Assembly: GCF_001039355.2 (NCBI RefSeq)
Contig: NW_019775931.1
Location: 41,787-102,988 of the forward strand
DNA: 61,202 nucleotides
Reading direction: 5' to 3'
DNA from: Lingula anatina
Taxonomy: Eukaryota; Brachiopoda; Lingulata; Lingulida; Lingulidae
The position numbers and the translations under genes were made by a program. The notes below the pieces were generated by a model. It saw nothing but the letters and a program-made list of their open reading frames with translations, searched no databases and was not told where the DNA came from. Positions 59,046 to 61,202 of the stretch are shown piece after piece. The number at the start of each line of letters is the position of its first letter. Positions within the stretch are counted from its first letter, which is position 1.

Positions 59046-60740
59046 CACGTTGTCATGGGAACAGGTGCATACTTCCCACAATTCCTGCTTTATACCAACA
59101 TCTCCACCACCCACTTGCTTGTCACATGTTACATTGCTTTCAAACTTTACTTTTGTTTCTTTGCTACTGACTTCTTCAGATTCACAACTAAGGTTGCCCC
59201 TTGTGCTCAGTTTGACTGTGTCATCTTCCTGGGTTTCATATTCATTCTGGTCCCCTGAAGCAGTCTCAGGAGCAGAGCATGTATAAAGGCCATTATCCGT
59301 CACTTGTTCAACACTGAGAGGGTGAGCATTTTGTTCCTGGTGTCTTTTCTCATGCCTTCTCTTACTGCTGTCAAAGGCAAATGATACTTGGCAGAACTGG
59401 CATTTGTAATGTTTCTCTTCAGGATGATTGTTTTTGTGTCTTTTACAAGATCTTTTATGGGCAAATGCTTTTCCACAGATATGGCATTTAAATGGCTTGT
59501 TTACAGTTTTTTGTTTATTTTTGAGCGACCTTGTAGTTTCCATTTCGTGTCTCTTCTCATGTCTGATTTTATTCCGGCTGAAGTTAAATGCAGAGGGGCA
59601 ATACTTACACTTGTATGGCCTCTCTTCTTCATGAATCTTTTCATGTACAACACATGATCTTTTCTGGAAAAAAGTTCTGTAACAGTGTTGGCATTTGAAC
59701 CCTTTTACACCTGAATGAATTTTCTCATGATTGACACAACCTTTTCTTTGTGCGAATGCCTTCTGGCAAAACTGACACTTGTATGGTTTCTCCCCTGTGT
59801 GAATCATTTCATGGTGAACCTTAGTATTCTTTTCAGCAAAGCTCATGTCACAAAACTGGCACTTGAAGGGTTTCTCACCAGTGTGAGTCTTCTCATGTTC
59901 AGAACAAGTCCTTCTCTGAGCAAAAGCTTTATCACAATGCTTGCACCTGAATGGCCTCTCTCCTGTGTGGATCCTTTCATGCTGCAAACAAGTCTGTCGA
60001 GCAGCAAATGTTTTACCACAGTACTGACATTGGTATGGTTTCTCTCCAGTGTGAATTCTTTCATGGTGTATGCAGTCTTGTTTACTTACAAAGGTCCTTC
60101 CACAAAACTGTTTCTCACTGCATGGCTTGCAAGGTTTGTCACATTGCTGACATCTCAGAGATTTAAATCCAGCGTGAACCCTTGATTCTGCTTTACTATG
60201 TGTTTGTGTCATGGACGTCTTACATGTATCACACCACTGCAGAGGGTGAACTATCTCCCCATAGTGAATCTTTTCATGTTTTACATAACTTCTTTTCATG
60301 GTAAATGCCTTGTCACAATACTGGCATTTATATGGTATTTCTCCTGTGTGAGTTTTCATGTGTTCTGCTTGGTGTTCTTTACGACTATATCTTTTATCAC
60401 AGTATAGGCATTTGAATGGTTTTTCTCCCATGTGAGTCTTTTCATGTCTCAAACAGTGTGCTTTATGGGCAAATGTTTTATCACAGTGCTGGCATTTAAA
60501 TGGTTTTTCTCCAGTGTGAGTCTTTTCGTGTCTCACACAGTGTGATTTTTGGGTAAACGTTTTATCACAGTGCTGACATTTGAATGGTTTTTCTCCAGTG
60601 TGTATTCTTTCATGGGCTATCAGTTCATGTTTGTTCTTGAAAGCTTTGTCACAGTATTGACAACTGAAACTCTTCCTCATGGTGACCTGCATGTGGCCAA
60701 GAAGTGTTCTTTTTAATGACTGACAAAACAGATTCTGCAT
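58998..60740 (-). CDS. C2H2 zinc-finger protein, copy 2 (580 aa)
   Basis: Paralogue of copy 1. It keeps the upstream ATG at 60740 (MQNLFCQSLKRTLLGHMQVT). There are 13 canonical fingers: one extra near the N-terminus from a tandem finger duplication (FTQKSHCVRHEKTH then FAHKAHCLRHEKTH), while the finger after the degenerate linker is damaged (CSEKQFCGRTF has lost four residues, leaving C-x4-C). The tail matches copy 1 with IKQEL, VKQEN and VKQEN. A non-coding first exon ends at 61039 and the coding exon begins at 60759. A role in transcription control is inferred from the fingers only. Confidence 0.92.
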   Translation of the reverse strand: MQNLFCQSLKRTLLGHMQVTMRKSFSCQYCDKAFKNKHELIAHERIHTGEKPFKCQHCDKTFTQKSHCVRHEKTHTGEKPFKCQHCDKTFAHKAHCLRHEKTHMGEKPFKCLYCDKRYSRKEHQAEHMKTHTGEIPYKCQYCDKAFTMKRSYVKHEKIHYGEIVHPLQWCDTCKTSMTQTHSKAESRVHAGFKSLRCQQCDKPCKPCSEKQFCGRTFVSKQDCIHHERIHTGEKPYQCQYCGKTFAARQTCLQHERIHTGERPFRCKHCDKAFAQRRTCSEHEKTHTGEKPFKCQFCDMSFAEKNTKVHHEMIHTGEKPYKCQFCQKAFAQRKGCVNHEKIHSGVKGFKCQHCYRTFFQKRSCVVHEKIHEEERPYKCKYCPSAFNFSRNKIRHEKRHEMETTRSLKNKQKTVNKPFKCHICGKAFAHKRSCKRHKNNHPEEKHYKCQFCQVSFAFDSSKRRHEKRHQEQNAHPLSVEQVTDNGLYTCSAPETASGDQNEYETQEDDTVKLSTRGNLSCESEEVSSKETKVKFESNVTCDKQVGGGDVGIKQELWEVCTCSHDNVAVVKQENLIVVKQEN

Positions 60741-61038
60741 TCAATGAAGTAAGGCGCCTCTGAAATGTAAACATTTTGCATTCATTGGCAGATTTATTTA
60801 CTTTATCAAATTTATTAGACTGTGTTTTATTTAAAAAAGTCTGATTTGGAATAATTACGTGTTACAAAATTACTATTTATATTATTAGGACCACGTTTTG
60901 GAATCTGTACACAGCAGCGGTAAGGGTACTGTGGACATGCAAGGAAACTGAGGCAAGAAACAAACGGTGCTTGAAAAGAACTTTTAAATGGAATGATCGA
61001 AGTGAAATAATTTAACAATACAGTTCCATTAAACATAC

Positions 61039-61202
61039 CTGTCTTTTCCTGGCGTGTGGAAGCACTAAGTTTCCAGGACAGCGACAATTAACGCTTTTGG
61101 TAAGTCCAGTTTCGTGCAACAGGATGAAATAAGTAAAGCGCTGCCAATCGACACTGCATTAGTTTCGTCAGTCCCATGACAAGCCGCATACCAACCTTAG
61201 AG
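61039..61202 (-). other. Non-coding first exon and promoter of ZNF copy 2 (to window edge)
   Basis: The minus strand shows CTTCCACACGCCAGGAAAAG|ACAG with donor GTATGTTTAA, matching the copy 1 first exon. Upstream sequence is similar to copy 1 as far as the window end (GGTTGGTATGCGGCTTGTC). Confidence 0.5.

Noticed and set aside
55407-60407. Long plus-strand ORFs opposite the zinc-finger genes
   Set aside because: Antisense shadows of the finger arrays (periodic and low complexity), with no promoter or splice context.

Overview
The window is nuclear DNA of an invertebrate animal: spliced genes with GT-AG introns and AATAAA signals, one U12-type intron, U1 snRNA genes, C2H2 zinc-finger genes, MITEs, and a Kolobok-like transposon relic. 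The best guess is a cephalochordate (amphioxus), because several introns of one gene carry minisatellites that start at, or include, the 5' splice site; I recall such 'mirage' minisatellites from amphioxus. A mollusc or other marine invertebrate is not excluded. Single N bases at 16819 and 53439 mark draft-assembly joins.

Layout. 1-7815 (+): last 12 exons (1,876 codons) of an apolipophorin/apoB-like large lipid transfer protein with a von Willebrand D domain and a probable degenerate vWA fold. 8300-10463: intergenic, with two MITE-like elements. 10464-16493 (+): small secreted PAN/apple-like protein in four predicted exons, with a LINE relic in its long last intron. 16916-30854 (-): importin-5, 22 exons and 829 codons, its last quarter lost at the N at 16819; its introns hold a 3-kb Kolobok-like element, a 110-bp higher-order satellite and several splice-site-linked minisatellites. 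32770-34332 (+): intronless ankyrin-Death protein. 35.2-42.85 kb: five tandem units, each with one U1 snRNA gene on the minus strand and one foldback MITE. 45.6-51 kb (+): monocarboxylate-transporter-like gene with a PDZ-ligand C-terminus made by a tiny last exon. 54.7-61.2 kb: tandem duplicate of a poly-zinc-finger gene (-), each copy ending in SUMO-consensus motifs encoded by the start of a 24-bp minisatellite.

The genes do not form an operon or pathway. They are independent housekeeping, lipid-transport, signalling and regulatory loci. What they share is repeat-driven remodelling: tandem duplication of genes (U1, ZNF), of fingers, and of exon-intron junctions.
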